Source: Paguma larvata (taxonomy: Eukaryota; Chordata; Mammalia; Carnivora; Viverridae). Taken from it: DNA of 64,000 nt. Under the pieces are notes generated by a model. The model was not told the DNA's origin. It was given only the letters and a program-made list of their open reading frames with translations, and made no database searches. The stretch's first letter is position 1. Every line of letters begins with the position of its first letter. This document shows, one piece after another, positions 1 through 11,549 of this stretch. Position numbers and translations under genes: made by a program. The stretch lies in the NCBI GenBank assembly GCA_030068075.1, contig CM057832.1, positions 73,747,502 to 73,811,501 on the forward strand. The letters are read 5' to 3'.

Positions 1-150
1 CACACACCGATGAGGGGCACACCAATCTTACAGATTTGGGTTTGCCCTCACCTCCACTAAGTTTATGCAGACAACCATTTAATGGTTTCCTTGAAGGAAT
101 ACCAGGTGTTAGCCTGCGTAAATACCATCATGCCTCACAACTACGCTGGG

Positions 151-176
151 CAAAAAAAAAAAAAAAAAAAAAAAAA
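151..176. repeat. A-run
   Basis: About 25 A, possibly the tail of an unrecognised retroposed copy. Confidence 0.8.
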
Positions 177-204
177 TGAAACCCGAAGAGGGAAGTTAGG
201 GGTG

Positions 205-385
205 AGAAGGCTTATGGCATCGGTTCTCAAACTTGCCACATCAGAGTCACAAGAGGGTGACAAACACAGACTGCCGACCCCACCCCCGGAGTTTCTGATT
301 TAGTAGACGGGGCCCTGTCTCACAAGTTTCCAAGCGATGCTGACGTCATTTGGTCTGGGGACCACCCTTTGAGAACCACTGGTTC
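205..385 (-). mobile_element. MER5A-like hAT element
   Basis: Ends CGGTTCTCAAACTTG and TTTGAGAACCACTGG form the inverted termini. The interior CCCACCCCCGGAGTTTCTGA is a MER5A block. Confidence 0.75.
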
Positions 386-1080
386 CTAATGCTCTCATAG
401 AGGCTACTTCCTGGGCTAGTGTTTATTATGATCTCTTCTTTAAAATTTCTAACAGGTTTTGTGAGAAGAGTGGCATGGTCAAATGAGGTGGGGAAAAGAC
501 TGGATTAAAAAAAAAAAGGTCGAAAGATGTTTCTTTTGAGAAATCGAAGTGACCTATTGTCTACACACGCACCAGCTTACTGTCTGCATTTGTCTGACTT
601 TCCTATTCCAGGAAATCCTCACCCCCAAAATGAAATGGCAGATAATTTTATTGTTGGCTCCAAGAACTGTGTGAAGACCCATTGCGCAAAACGTCACATT
701 ATTCAATGCACCCTCCTTAAAGTAAATATACTTAACGAGGAAAACAGACATCGTCTAAAGATTGTTTACTCTTAACTTTCATGCTGGTGTGTCCACCAAT
801 CCTAAACTATTATATCACAGACTTTCCCCATCCTGGTGGAGCTCTGTGTGAAAATGGCTGCCTTCATCCAGTTGCCCCAAACCTCATAAACACCCTGTCT
901 TCGCCCTCACCCTCCCGGGAAACTACCGAGTCTGTGACGCTAGTGATTCCCCTACCTTGATAAGCACTGAACCGAGCCTGGCCTTCTCCACAGGTTACTC
1001 TGGTGGCATTCGGACAGAGCCAGCATGCAACAACCTTTCAGAGTTGCTAAGAGGAGAAATCTGAAAAGTTCTCCTCACAG
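386..1080. other. Intergenic, nothing recognised
   Basis: No splice-bounded conserved coding, no recognisable repeat; an 82-codon open frame at 527-775 has no family features. Confidence 0.5.
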
Positions 1081-1278
1081 GGTGCCTGGGTGGCTCAGTC
1101 AGTTGAGTTTCCGACTCTTGACTTAGGCTCAGGTCGTGGGCTCATGGTTTGTGAGAACAAGCCCCGTGTTGGGCTCTAAGCTGCGTAGGATTCTCTCTCT
1201 GTCTGTCTCTGCCCCTTCCCTGCTCCCACGTGTGCACGTTTTCTCTCAAAATAAATGAATAAACTAAAAAAAAAAAAA
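1081..1278 (+). mobile_element. CAN-SINE
   Basis: Full element: tRNA-Lys-like head (GGTGCCTGGGTGGCTCAGTC with A and B box remnants), CT-rich middle, AATAAATGAATAAA and A12. Near-duplicated flanks ..GTTCTCCTCACAG / AGTTTCTCACAAG. Reference description for the SINE entries below. Confidence 0.93.
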
Positions 1279-1450
1279 GTTTCTCACAAGGAAAATAAGA
1301 CATTGTAACTATGCAAGGTGACGGATGTGATCTAAACTCACAGTCGTGATCGTGTCACTATATATATTTACACCAAACTTGTTAATGTTATATGCCCGGA
1401 AATTATGCAATGCTACATGTCAGTTACATCTCACTAAAACCAGGAAAAAA

Positions 1451-1686
1451 CGGGCACCCGGGCGGCTCAGTCGGTTAAGTGTCTGACTTCAGCTAAGGTC
1501 ATGATCTCAGGGTTTGTGAATTCAAGCCCTGTGATGAGCCTTGTGCTGACAATTCAGAGCCTGGAGCCTGCTTCAGATTCTCTGTTTCCCTCTCTCTCTG
1601 CCCCTCCCTGCTCTCACTCTGTCTTTCTCTGTCTCTCACAACTAAATAAATGTTAAAAATTTTTTTTTAAAAACACACAGAAAAAA
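1451..1686 (+). mobile_element. CAN-SINE
   Basis: Full-length copy, head CGGGCACCCGGGCGGCTCAG; long mixed A/T tail. Confidence 0.92.
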
Positions 1687-1860
1687 ATTGGTAAGAACAA
1701 CAACAAAACCAACCTATTGCTTTAACTTCCTACACTAGTTTAGGACCCTCTTCTTACTCCCTGAATTATTCACAGCCTAGCAAGCTGCCTAGGAAATAGT
1801 AGATATCTAATAAATAATAACTGGGTAAAGGAATGATCTTTTCAGTCTTCTTTTTCTTAA

Positions 1861-1960
1861 CTTTTAAATATTAAGTAATCTCTACTCCCAACATGGGGCT
1901 TGAACTAAGGACCCTGAGATCAAGAGTCACGTGCTCTACCGATTTGAGCCAGCCAGGTGC
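1861..1960 (-). mobile_element. CAN-SINE, short type
   Basis: Only the tRNA-like half, ending GAGCCAGCCAGGTGC. Confidence 0.85.
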
Positions 1961-2202
1961 AACCAAACTTTTTCATGTTTCATATGCTATTGTGCATGTG
2001 ACTTTTTAAGGGGAAGTTGTGACTGTCCCAACCTTTCTATCATTTATGGAAGGTTGTGCCTCAAAGACACCCTTTGGAGAACCCTACCCTAATTTGTCTC
2101 GCAGCTACCTTTTTAAAAGCTGTGGGAGCTACCGATCAGCACTTTGCCATTCTTATTACTAAAGACAGTGATCTGTGGGCTGAATTTATTGATAACGTTT
2201 AT

Positions 2203-2562
2203 TGTGGACTGAGTGGTGGCCCATCAAATTAATATGTTGAAGCCCAGCCTCACAAGATGACTGCATTTGGAGATAGGACCTTTTAAAAGATAATGAAGAT
2301 TACATGAGGTCAGAAGTGTGGGTCCTTATTCTGATAGGACCAGTGTCCTGCCAGAGCTCTCTCTCTGTACATGCACAGAGAAAGGCCACGTGAGGACGCA
2401 GTCGGAAGGCAGGTGTCTACAAGCCGGAAAGAAAGGTCTCACCAGAAGCCAACCATGCTGGCATCTTGATCTTGGTCTCCGGAACTGTGAGGAAATAAAT
2501 TTCTGTTGTTTAACTCACCTAGTCTGTAGTATCTTGTTGTGGCAACCAGAGTCGACTAACAT
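2203..2562 (+). mobile_element. MaLR (MLT1-type) solo LTR
   Basis: Starts TGTGGACTGAG, contains the 'ATATGTTGAAGCCC' and 'CTTGATCTTGG' blocks, AATAAATTTCTGTTGTTTAA near 2494, and ends GACTAACATA. These are signature blocks of MLT1 LTRs. Confidence 0.85.
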
Positions 2563-2773
2563 AGTTGTTTTTTAGGGCTGAACTTGGAACCACTGGGTCA
2601 TGAACATGACCCCTGACCTATGGCTCAGGGAACTTGCTCTAGGCCACTTATTCCTGACTCATAGCTGTTGTCAATGATGAGAATCATATTATTACTCTTA
2701 CATTACTTTGCATTTTGTAGAGTTCTTTCATAGGCATGAGCTCAATGGTACTTCATGATTAAGGCATGTAAAT

Positions 2774-2988
2774 TTTTTTTCTTTAAAAAGTTTTTTAAAA
2801 TTTATTTATTTAGAGAGAGCGAGCATAAACTGGGATGGGGCAAAGAGAGAGGGAGAGATAATCCCAAGCAGGCTTTGTGCCTGCAGCACAGTGCCTGACA
2901 TGGGGCTGGAACTCACAAACTGTGAGAGCATGACCTGAACTGAAACCAAGAGTTGGACGCTCAACTGACTGAGCCACCCAGGTGCCCC
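2774..2988 (-). mobile_element. CAN-SINE
   Basis: Flanked by the target repeat ATGTAAATTTT on both sides; ends CCACCCAGGTGCCCC. Confidence 0.92.
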
Positions 2989-3060
2989 CAGGGATGTAAA
3001 TTTTATTGAAGGACTAGAAATGGAAAACTTCCTTAAGAGTCACAGTGATTAGAATTAGAA

Positions 3061-3181
3061 GGGGGCGCCTGGCTGGTTCGGCAGTAGAGCATGTGACTCT
3101 TGATCATAGGGTCATGAGTTCAAGCCCCACCTGAAGCCCCACATTGGGCATAGAGTTTCCCTAAAGAAAAAATAAAATAAA
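3061..3181 (+). mobile_element. CAN-SINE, short type
   Basis: Head GGGGGCGCCTGGCTGG, tail AAAATAAAATAAAA; no CT-rich middle. Confidence 0.88.
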
Positions 3182-4201
3182 AGGGTCACAGTCCTGTGTT
3201 ATTTAAATCTATCCAATATTATTCTCCCTGGTCCATGAAAGATTTTGTGAAACTAGGTACTAGACATTTTTAAATTCAATCATTGTTTTTTTTTTTCACT
3301 AGACAATTTCAATTTTGATTACTCACATATTTTTTGGACTGGTGTGATATATTTTATTTGCCTAATAAAGAATTTGTCTGGTGTTTGTCCCAAGTTCCTG
3401 GCCCAGAGTATCTGAAACCTTTGGAATTTCCCGAGTGACAGGACCGTCTTTGGTATGCTGATGAGATAACTCAAGGAGGGCCCTAGATGGCTTCCGGTTG
3501 GGGAAGGGTCACCAGAAATACCAACCACTTGATTGGAGGGTTGGGATTTTGATATCAACACAACCTTCTGACCTCCAGAGAGGGCAGAGGGGCTGTATGT
3601 TGAGTTTAGCGTTGTGGCCAGTGATTAAACCAGCCATGCCTCCATAGTGAAATCCCAATAAGAACTGTGGCCGCAGAGGCTCCCTGGAGCTTCCTGGTTG
3701 AGGAACAAATTGATATGCAGAGATGGCGATGTTCCCTGATTACACAAGGAGCCGGTGAGGAAGTGCTGCGCTTCCTCCCAGATCTCATCTCATGTGAATC
3801 TTCTATAACACAACTGGAATCATAAGCATAGCACCTTCCTGAGTTTTAGGAACCTGAGTGGGTGATGGGAACTCCCAGATCTGTATACGGCAGGTCAGAA
3901 GTGCAAGTGGAAGCCTACTAGACTTCCTGGGAACCCTACTTGGGGCTGGCATATGAAGTGAGAGCAGTCCTACGGAGGATGGAATCCTTTGTTTGTAGAG
4001 TGTGATGCTAACTCTGGATGGTTAAGCGTTAGAGCTGCATTGCCGTTCACCCGGTTGATGTTCATTAAGAATTTTACTAAAATATTTAACGTAAATATGT
4101 ACGTAAATATGTAATATGTATGTGTTAAATACGTGTAAATTCATGTTCTTAACTTCTTTCTAATGGTCATAAATGTTCACTTTAGAAAATACAGACAAGT
4201 T

Positions 4202-4413
4202 GGGTCGCCTGGGTGGCTCGGTCAGTTAAGCATCTGACTCTTGATTTTGGCTCAGATCATGATCTCATGGTTCATGAGTTCGAGGCCCTGCATCAGGGCC
4301 TGTGCTGACATCATGGAGCCTGCTTTGGATTCCCTCTCTCCCCCCCCCCCACCCCTCCCTCATGAGCTCTCTCTTTCTGTATAGAATAAAGATATAAACT
4401 TAAAAAAAATGAA
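4202..4413 (+). mobile_element. CAN-SINE
   Basis: Head GGGTCGCCTGGGTGGCTCGG; a C10 run replaces part of the CT-rich region. Confidence 0.9.
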
Positions 4414-4451
4414 AAAATGGATAGTTAAAAAAAAAGAAAATACAGAGAAGA

Positions 4452-4545
4452 GAGGCATCTGGCTCAGTTGGTGGAAGGTGTGATTCTCGATCTTGGGGTT
4501 GTGAATCCAAGCCCCACATTGGGTACAGAGATTACTTAAAATCTT
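4452..4545 (+). mobile_element. CAN-SINE, short type
   Basis: Head lacks about 8 bases (GAGGCATCTGGCTCAG); directly followed by the next SINE, which inserted at its A-tail. Confidence 0.82.
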
Positions 4546-4546
4546 T

Positions 4547-4770
4547 GGGGCCCCTGGATGGCTCAGTCAGTTGAGAGTTCAACTCTTGTTTTTGGCTCTG
4601 GTCATCATCTCATGGTTTGTGAGATCAAGCCCCAAATGGGACTATGCACCTACAGCACGGAGCCTGCTTAACATTCTCTCTTTCCCTCTCTCTCTGCTCC
4701 TCTCCCACTCTCTCTCTCTCTCACTTTCTCAAAATACATAAGAAAACTTAAAAAAAAAACATAAAAAAAG
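4547..4770 (+). mobile_element. CAN-SINE
   Basis: Head GGGGCCCCTGGATGGCTCAG; CT-rich middle and A-tail. Confidence 0.9.
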
Positions 4771-4879
4771 AAAATACAGATAAAGCAAATAAAAATAATC
4801 AATAATTCCATTCCCCAAATTGAACTATTCCAAAATATATTCTTCCAATCTTTTTCCTGTTTGTGGGCATGTTATTTTA

Positions 4880-5735
4880 AAACATGAGCGCTATGCCAGT
4901 AATTACATGAAAAGATGTACAGCCCTACTAATAATCAGAGAAATGCAAATTAAAGTGGAAACAATAATGAGATGACGAGTGTTTGGTGTTTAAGCCACTG
5001 AGTTAAAGAATGGTTTATCATAAAGCAAAAACTAACTGACACACAGTAGGAGGGTAACTTTAATACCACCACTTTGGAAGGCATTGAGGCAATATATAGT
5101 GAAGCTAAGGGCGCATGTATTTAGTGTCCCACAATTCAGGTCTTTTTTTTTTTTAAGTTTTTATTTATTTTTGAGAGACATAGAGACAGAGTGTGAGCAG
5201 GGGAAGGGCAGAGAGAGAGGGAGACACAGAGTCTGAAGCAGGCTCCAGGCTCTGAGCCGTCAGCACAGAGCCCGATGCGGTGCTTGAAACTCACAGACCA
5301 TGAGATATTGACCTGAGCTGAAGTCGGCCGCTTAACTGACTGAGCCACACAGGCGCCCCTCAGGTCTTAAATATAAACCTGGGAGAATACCTCACAAAGG
5401 TGCCCATGGAGATACGTACAAGAACATTCACTGCAGCCTTGCGCATGTCATAGGAAAACACGGGAAAAACCCAAAAGATTCATCAAAGAAAGACAAACTT
5501 CTGTTAAGTGTAGTCATATAATGGAATACTACATTGCAATTAGAAGGAATAAGCTACAGCTACAAGATACAAAATGAATGGATCTGGAAAATAAAGGGTT
5601 GAGTGAAATGAATTTTTAGGAAAAGTTACCTTTTAGGAGGTGAGGATGGTAGTAGAAGAAAACCACTTTCAAAGAGGAGCACAAATATCATTCAGTTGGA
5701 GCTGTAATGTGTTCTTTCTTTAAAAATAATCAAAG
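4880..5735 (+). mobile_element. L1 3' end fragment, SINE-interrupted
   Basis: Contains ATCAGAGAAATGCAAATTAAA, GAACATTCACTGCAGCC and TGGAATACTACATTGCAATT, blocks of the L1 ORF2 end. An LTR-like tail (about 4985-5045) and a SINE (5142-5359) interrupt it. Confidence 0.75.
5142..5359 (-). mobile_element. CAN-SINE inside L1
   Basis: Target repeat TCAGGTCT at 5136-5143 and 5360-5367; interrupts the L1 fragment. Confidence 0.93.
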
Positions 5736-5932
5736 GGGGCACCTGGGTGGCTCAGTTGGTTAAACCTCCGACTGATTCAGGCCATGATCTTGCGGTTCAT
5801 GAGTTCCAGCTCTGGATCAGGCTCTGTGCTGACGGCTCGGATTCTGTGTCTCCCCCTCTCTCTGCCCCTCCCCACATCTCTCTCTCTCTCTCTCTCTCTC
5901 TCAAAAATAAATAAACACTAAAAAAATAAAAA
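5736..5932 (+). mobile_element. CAN-SINE with (CT)n
   Basis: Middle expanded to a (CT) run at about 5874-5902; flanks AATAATCAAAG / AATAGTCAAAG. Confidence 0.92.
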
Positions 5933-6433
5933 TAGTCAAAGCAAGTATGTCAAAACATCATCATTTTCAAAATATTATTATTTTTTATATATTTAAAACC
6001 AGCTCACAAAACTAATAACTTCAACTTTATATGAATCTAATTCATCTGCAAAAATAACATTCGTAATGACCGCTTAATATTCTAGCTTCAGGAGCTAACA
6101 TGTCTTAAACTAATCCTTTAATTTTTGTTATCCAGGAGGTGCATGATTTTTCATATGCTTAAAGTCAGCTTTTATGAGCATCTCGGCATCACGCTGATTA
6201 TTTCTATCAGATTCATTCTCCGAAGTATAATTGGTGAGTGAAAGTGTATTCACCTTTTAAGATTTCTAATTCTCCTTTTGAAAATGTCCTTCAGAAGGGA
6301 ATACCAATTTATACAACTGCTAGCCGTGTATGACTGTTTTATCAAAACTGACCAGTATAGTTGTTTATTTGTTTGTTTGTTTTTTGTTTTTTGTTGCCAA
6401 TCTGAGAGTCGTAACTGCTGTTTAAATTTGCAT

Positions 6434-6679
6434 TCTTTTTTTAAGTTTATTTTTTATTTTGAGAGAGAGAGAGAGAAATAGAACATGAGAGTCAGGGAGG
6501 GATGGAGAGAGAGGGACTGAGAGAGAGGGACAGAGAGGGAGGGACAGAGAACCCCCAGCAGGCTCCCTGCTGCCAGCAAGGAGCCCGACATGGGGCTAGA
6601 ACCCAGGAACTGTGAGATGCTGGCCTGAGCTTCAGTCAAGAGCCCCGACATTTAAGGGACTAAGCCACCCAGTCACCCC
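6434..6679 (-). mobile_element. CAN-SINE
   Basis: Target repeat AATTTGCATTCTTTT repeated on both sides. Confidence 0.93.
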
Positions 6680-6710
6680 TGAATTTGCATTCTTTTTATT
6701 ATGGTGCTGG

Positions 6711-7438
6711 TGTGCTCCTTTGCTAGGACAACCGCAACAAAGCACTACAGACTGGGTGGCTTAAACAACAGAAATTCATGTTCTCACAGTTATGAAGGCT
6801 GCAGGTCTGAGGACCAAGGTGGCCACAGAGTTGCTTTCTTCAGAGGCTTCTCTCCTTGCCTTGTAGATGGCTGCGTTCTCCCATGTCTTCACGTCATCTT
6901 TCTGAGAAGAAAAGACGACAAGAACAGATTAAAAAAAAGGCCAGCCAGATGTCCGAGCCTCATACTCCCCTTCCATGCTTCCGGCGTCTGTAATCTTGCT
7001 TGCCTCTTGCATTAGCCATCTGCCCGCCTAGCACAACCAATAGTGCCCCACCCCCACCTCTCTTGCAGCCAGTAGAAGGTTTCCAAGGACCCAGAAGGTA
7101 ACCAGGCATAGAAAAAGGTCCGCACCAGGGCTCGGGGCTCAGCCTTTGGAGGTGACTCTGCTGGGCCAGCACCGGGGCGAAATAAACAGTCTTTTCTGAT
7201 TCCCCGAGTGCATGTCACTTGTCTCTTCTCAGGTGCCCAGTATTTGCTGTAACTTTCCTTCTCTGTGTGTCTGTTCACATTTTGTCAAATGAAGATACCA
7301 GTCTTGTAGGTTTAGGTGACCTCGTTTCAAGTTAATTACCTCTTTAGAGACCTTATCTCCAAATAGTCACCTTCTGAGATACTGAGGGTTAGGAGTTCAC
7401 CATATGAATTTGGAGATGACAGAGTTCAGTCCATAACA
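6711..7438 (-). mobile_element. MaLR (MLT1-like) LTR, interrupted by a younger solo LTR
   Basis: Read on the - strand it starts TGTTATGGACTGAA at 7438 and ends in the GGGTGGCTTAAACAACAG complement region near 6760, as MaLR LTRs do. The middle (6903-7253) is a later insertion. Confidence 0.8.
6903..7253 (+). mobile_element. Solo LTR of the same class I family as the 10.9-17.6 kb provirus
   Basis: 351 bp aligning along its whole length with the provirus LTRs: same start TGAGAAG, same AATAAACAGTCTTTTCTGAT block at about 7181-7200, same ..AGTATTTGCTGTAAC end. It is flanked by the 4-bp duplication TTTC (6899-6902 and 7254-7257). The terminal A is missing. Confidence 0.9.
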
Positions 7439-7458
7439 GACAGTGAGCATCTTTCTTT

Positions 7459-7704
7459 CTTTTTTTTTAAAGTTTATTTATTTATTTTGAGAGAAAGAGA
7501 GACAGATTATGCACATATGTGCGCATGTGCACTCAAGAGGAAAAAGGAAGGAAGAGAGGGACCTAGAGAATCCTAAGCTGACTCCTTGATGTCAGCACAG
7601 AGCCTGAGGCAGGGCTCGATACTACAAACGAGGTAATAACATCATGAGATCTTGACCTGAGCCTAAATCAAGAGCCAGCAACTTAACCAACTCGGATCCC
7701 CCAG
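7459..7704 (-). mobile_element. CAN-SINE, diverged
   Basis: Long, with an inserted CACATATGTGCGCATGTGCA stretch; head end degraded to CTCGGATCCCCC. Confidence 0.85.
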
Positions 7705-7780
7705 CGAACATCTTTCAGAAATTTATTATCCGACTAGATTTTCTATTGTAAAGTTTCATTTTTGTATGTTCTTTGCTCTT

Positions 7781-7893
7781 TTTTTTTTTTATTGCTATTT
7801 TGAAAAGTAAACCTACAGCCAACGTGGGGCTTGAACTCATGACCGTGAGATCAAGAGTTGCATGCTCTACTGACTGAGCCAGCCAGTCACCCC
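7781..7893 (-). mobile_element. CAN-SINE, short type
   Basis: T-run then the tRNA-like half ending GAGCCAGCCAGTCACCCC. Confidence 0.85.
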
Positions 7894-8607
7894 GAGACTC
7901 CCCCTTTAGTTTTTTTTTATTGTATCCTCTTATTGAGACTTTTGTTTATTGACTTATAAGAATTTATTATATGTTAGATTACTTGTCATAAAATTTGTGT
8001 ATTATTAAAAATCATCAAAGAAGACAACTGAGATGATACAAACAAACTTTCTTTAGCACTTCATGAAGTAGCATCTCCTTTTAGAGAACTACAGAAGGAA
8101 GCAGGAAGTTTTTATGGGATAAAGAATGAAGAACAAGGAAGAGAAAAGAATTATTTAATTGGCGAGGGCCGTGTAGCCAACCTTGTCCAGAGTTGGCCGG
8201 ACGTTTGGGAATTGGCTGCCTGACTACACTCTGTTTCTGGTTCATTGGAGCGTTTACAGGAAAATGAAAGGCATTTAAAGTTTGCTTTGCTGACATGGAA
8301 GTCTGGGTGGAACTGTTTCCCTTCATCCTGGACCTTGAAAGTTACTTCGACAATGTATTTTTCCCAGTTTGTCACTGGTTATTTAATTTACACCCGATGA
8401 AGGATTTTGTTTCCATGCAGAAGTTTTTTGTAGTCAAATGAAACAATGTTTTCCTTTGTAGTTTTCTGCATTGAGGGTTCCCAAAAGTTTTATAAACATC
8501 TATAATCCTACTACACACTAAGAAAGTTTTACCTATAATTTATGGATACACGTTGCCTGTAATTTATATTGCTTTTACAATATTGTTTTTACATGTAAAC
8601 ACCATTT
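7894..8607. other. Intergenic, nothing recognised
   Basis: Two overlapping antisense frames of 74-81 codons at 8081-8375 show no domain. AT-rich old sequence. Confidence 0.5.
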
Positions 8608-8800
8608 TTTTTACATTTATTTTTAAATGTTTATTTATTTTTGAGAGAGTGTGTGAGCAGGGGAGGGGCAGGGAGGGGGACGGAGGATGCACAGCAGGCT
8701 CTGTACCGACAGCAGTGAGCCTGATGTGGGGCTTGAATCCACGAACCCGTGAGATCATGACCTGAATGGAAGTCAGCCGACTAGGCCACCCAGGTGCCCC
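8608..8800 (-). mobile_element. CAN-SINE
   Basis: Ends CACCCAGGTGCCCC; target repeat TTTACATTTA on both sides. Confidence 0.92.
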
Positions 8801-9589
8801 TTCTTTACATTTAACTATTTTACCCAGGTAGAATTCATTTTGTGTGTGCTGTGAAGTATGGAGCTAATTTCATTTTTTCCTAAATAGTTAGCCAGTTGCT
8901 TAAACTTGATAACCCATATTTTAGGAAAATATTATGTATTTTTAAAAATAAAATAAAAATAAACTTATTGTCCCTTATTAACCTTTGGTAATGTTTTTGA
9001 TGTGAAGTTTTGTGGTTGTTCAAAGAAAATTTTTTACTGAAAGCTCTAGAAAAGTACATTTGATTATGGATTTGTCAAAATTTGTCAACTTCCAGGTTGG
9101 CCGATTTCATTTTTACTGTTTTCTGAGGTGGGGTAAATGAATCATGTTTGCCTTTGCACTGATATGTAACCTTTGGCCTTTTCGCTTTGAATAGTGTACC
9201 AAAAAAAAAAAAAAAAAGATTTAGCTACCCATCACCAGTTCTAAATTACTCAGATCACTCCGCAGCAGCATACAAATGCTTTATTTTATAGGTTCTGCTT
9301 ATCTCTTGAAAGAAGAAAAGGCATTTTAAGTATTGAACTGCTGGATACTTTTCATAACAGCAAGGTAGTAAAGGCTGATTTTTGTTGATCAATGAGAATG
9401 GATAGTCATTTCACAAAATGGGGAAAGCAGCCCCTTTTGTGTGTTCGCACCCCCCCCCCCATGGCTCCTTAGAAAACATCACAATTTACAAAATGTATTC
9501 AGAATCAACTGCTATTACCTTTGATTCAAAGGTGAACCACACTTTGGAATCTCTAAAGAAAAATGTCAACATACAGTTCTTCTTCTTCT
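8801..9589. other. Intergenic, nothing recognised
   Basis: Contains an A-run at 9200-9216 and a C-run near 9451-9460; otherwise featureless. Confidence 0.5.
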
Positions 9590-9781
9590 TTTTTTTTAAT
9601 GTTTGTTTTTGAGAGAGAGAGAGCACTAGCAGGGGAGGGACAGAGAGAGAGACAGACACAGAATCTGAACCAGACTCCAGGCTCTGAGCCGTCATCACAG
9701 AGGCTGGAACTCACAAATGGTGAGATCATGACCTGAGCCGAACTCAGACTTGCTTAACGGACTGAACCACCCACGCGCCCC
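9590..9781 (-). mobile_element. CAN-SINE
   Basis: Flanked by TCAACATACAGTTCT / TCAATATACAGTTCT. Confidence 0.92.
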
Positions 9782-10157
9782 TCAATATACAGTTCTAATA
9801 AGGTAAATTCCACTGAACCAGCTAGGTCAGGTTTCAGAAAAAAAAAAAAAAAAGAAAGAAAGTGAGAAAGAAAGCCTTTGATTACATTGTTTTGGAAACA
9901 AGGAAACACAAAGATTCTAACCTCAATAAATTCCTTGCCATTCCACATTGGAAAGTTTAACCACCGCATCTCATTGACTCATTTCTATGGATTTTATGCA
10001 ACTATGTTATAGCTTATGTTGTCAGAAACTTGTGGAATACCCATCTCGTGGAGGTGTGAAAAAAACCAGTGACATTATCTGTCCCTGTCTTGTTGCAGAC
10101 ATGCAAGGAACGTGCCTTTTGGGGGAGACAAATCTAGGAATTCTTTTATTCATTAAG

Positions 10158-10230
10158 ATCTTCTTGGGGACACCATGAGTTCAAGCCCCATGGTGAGTGT
10201 GGAGCCTACTTAAAAAAGAGAGAGTGAGAG
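10158..10230 (+). mobile_element. CAN-SINE fragment
   Basis: Head missing; keeps GAGTTCAAGCCCCATGG and the short-type tail. Confidence 0.7.
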
Positions 10231-10577
10231 AGGTCTTTTTGAACCTGGTGACTGTGATGTCTTGGAAAAAGGAAAATTTGGTGGCTAGAGGCCAGAAGAT
10301 GGTGGTGATGGTGGGAACTTACTTTTCACTCTGTAAGATTTGTACCCTTCTAATTTTATACCATGCGCGTGTGTAACATATTCAAACGAATTAATTCTTT
10401 TAAAAATTATTTTTAACATTTTATTTTTATGGTAGGGCTCTATTACATTTGGAGTCAATGAGAGTGAGAGGGTAACAATATGAGCCACACCATTGCTGCA
10501 GGTGGAAACAATTGATTCACACCGTAAACAATTTACATCTTTATTTTTTGTTTCATTCGTTCATTCAGCAAATGTTT

Positions 10578-10801
10578 TTTAAAGGCTTATTTATTTTTGA
10601 GAGAGAGAGAGAGCGAGCAGGGGAGGGGCAGACAGAGAGGGAGACGGAGGATCTGAAGAAAGCTCCGAGCTGTCAGCACAGAGCCCCATGCAGGATTCAA
10701 ACTCTTGAACCATGAGATCATGATCCGAGCCAAAGTCAGACGCTGGACTGAGCACGCCACCCAGAGTCAGACGCTGGACTGAGCACGCCACCCAGGCGCA
10801 C
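10578..10801 (-). mobile_element. CAN-SINE with internal duplication
   Basis: The head-proximal block (AGTCAGACGCTGGACTGAGC..CACCCAG) is duplicated in tandem at about 10734-10795; flanks CATTCAGCAAA / CATTCAGCAAC. Surrounding sequence is an L2-like end. Confidence 0.9.
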
Positions 10802-10866
10802 CATTCAGCAACTATTTAAGTAACAACGCTGTGCCAGGCGTCAACCAATAATTACGTAAGTAAGAT

Positions 10867-11219
10867 TGTTACAGCAAATACTCGGCACCCAGGAAGAGAC
10901 CAGAGACACTCACACGGGGAATCAGAAAAAAACTGTTTATTTTGTACCGTTGCTGGCCCAGTGGAGTCATCTCCAAAGGTTGAGCCCTGAGCCCTGGTGC
11001 GGGCCTTCTTTTATGGCTGGCTAGCTTCCAGGTACTTGGATACATTCTATTGATTGCACAGGAGTTGGGGGGAGTAGGGGGTATTGGGGGGGCACTATCA
11101 GTTGTGCTACATGGGCAGTTGGCTGATGCAAGAGGCAGGCAAGATTACAGAAGCCAAAAGCATGCAGGGGAGTATCTGGCTGGCCCTTTTTTATCTGCTC
11201 TTGCCAGTTTTCCTTCTCA
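10867..11219 (-). repeat. 3' LTR of the class I provirus
   Basis: 353 bp with intact TG...CA ends (TGAGAAGG at 11219; ..GTAACA at 10867). It has an ATAAAAG TATA-like box at 11014-11008 and AATAAA at 10941-10936. A G-rich expansion at about 11066-11092 accounts for part of the length difference from the 5' LTR. Confidence 0.93.
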
Positions 11220-11230
11220 TCCCCCCTCTT
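11220..11230 (-). other. Polypurine tract of the class I provirus
   Basis: Viral-strand aagagggggga directly abuts the 3' LTR start, the position expected for the plus-strand primer. Confidence 0.9.
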
Positions 11231-11549
11231 GATTCTCAAGCTGCTGTAGCAAATCAGTTTGTAGAGGCTGGGGAACCCCTTGCTGTCATGGAAGGAGGGG
11301 CAAAGACCCTTCTGGCTTCCTCCTGCTGGACAGGGACGTCCAAGGGAGGAGGGTGACAGCTAGGGCTCTTTGCCGTCCACAGGAGAGTAGCAACAGCTAG
11401 AATGGTTGGACTGGAGCATCATCTGAAGTTTTGTCACTTCTAGGCAGGAGGAAACAAACCTGGTAGGCATATTAGGAATGCAAACAAGAGGGGTATGAAC
11501 AGCATCAGGAGGGGACCAGCTAAAGGAGGAATCAGGATGCCCAGTGCCG

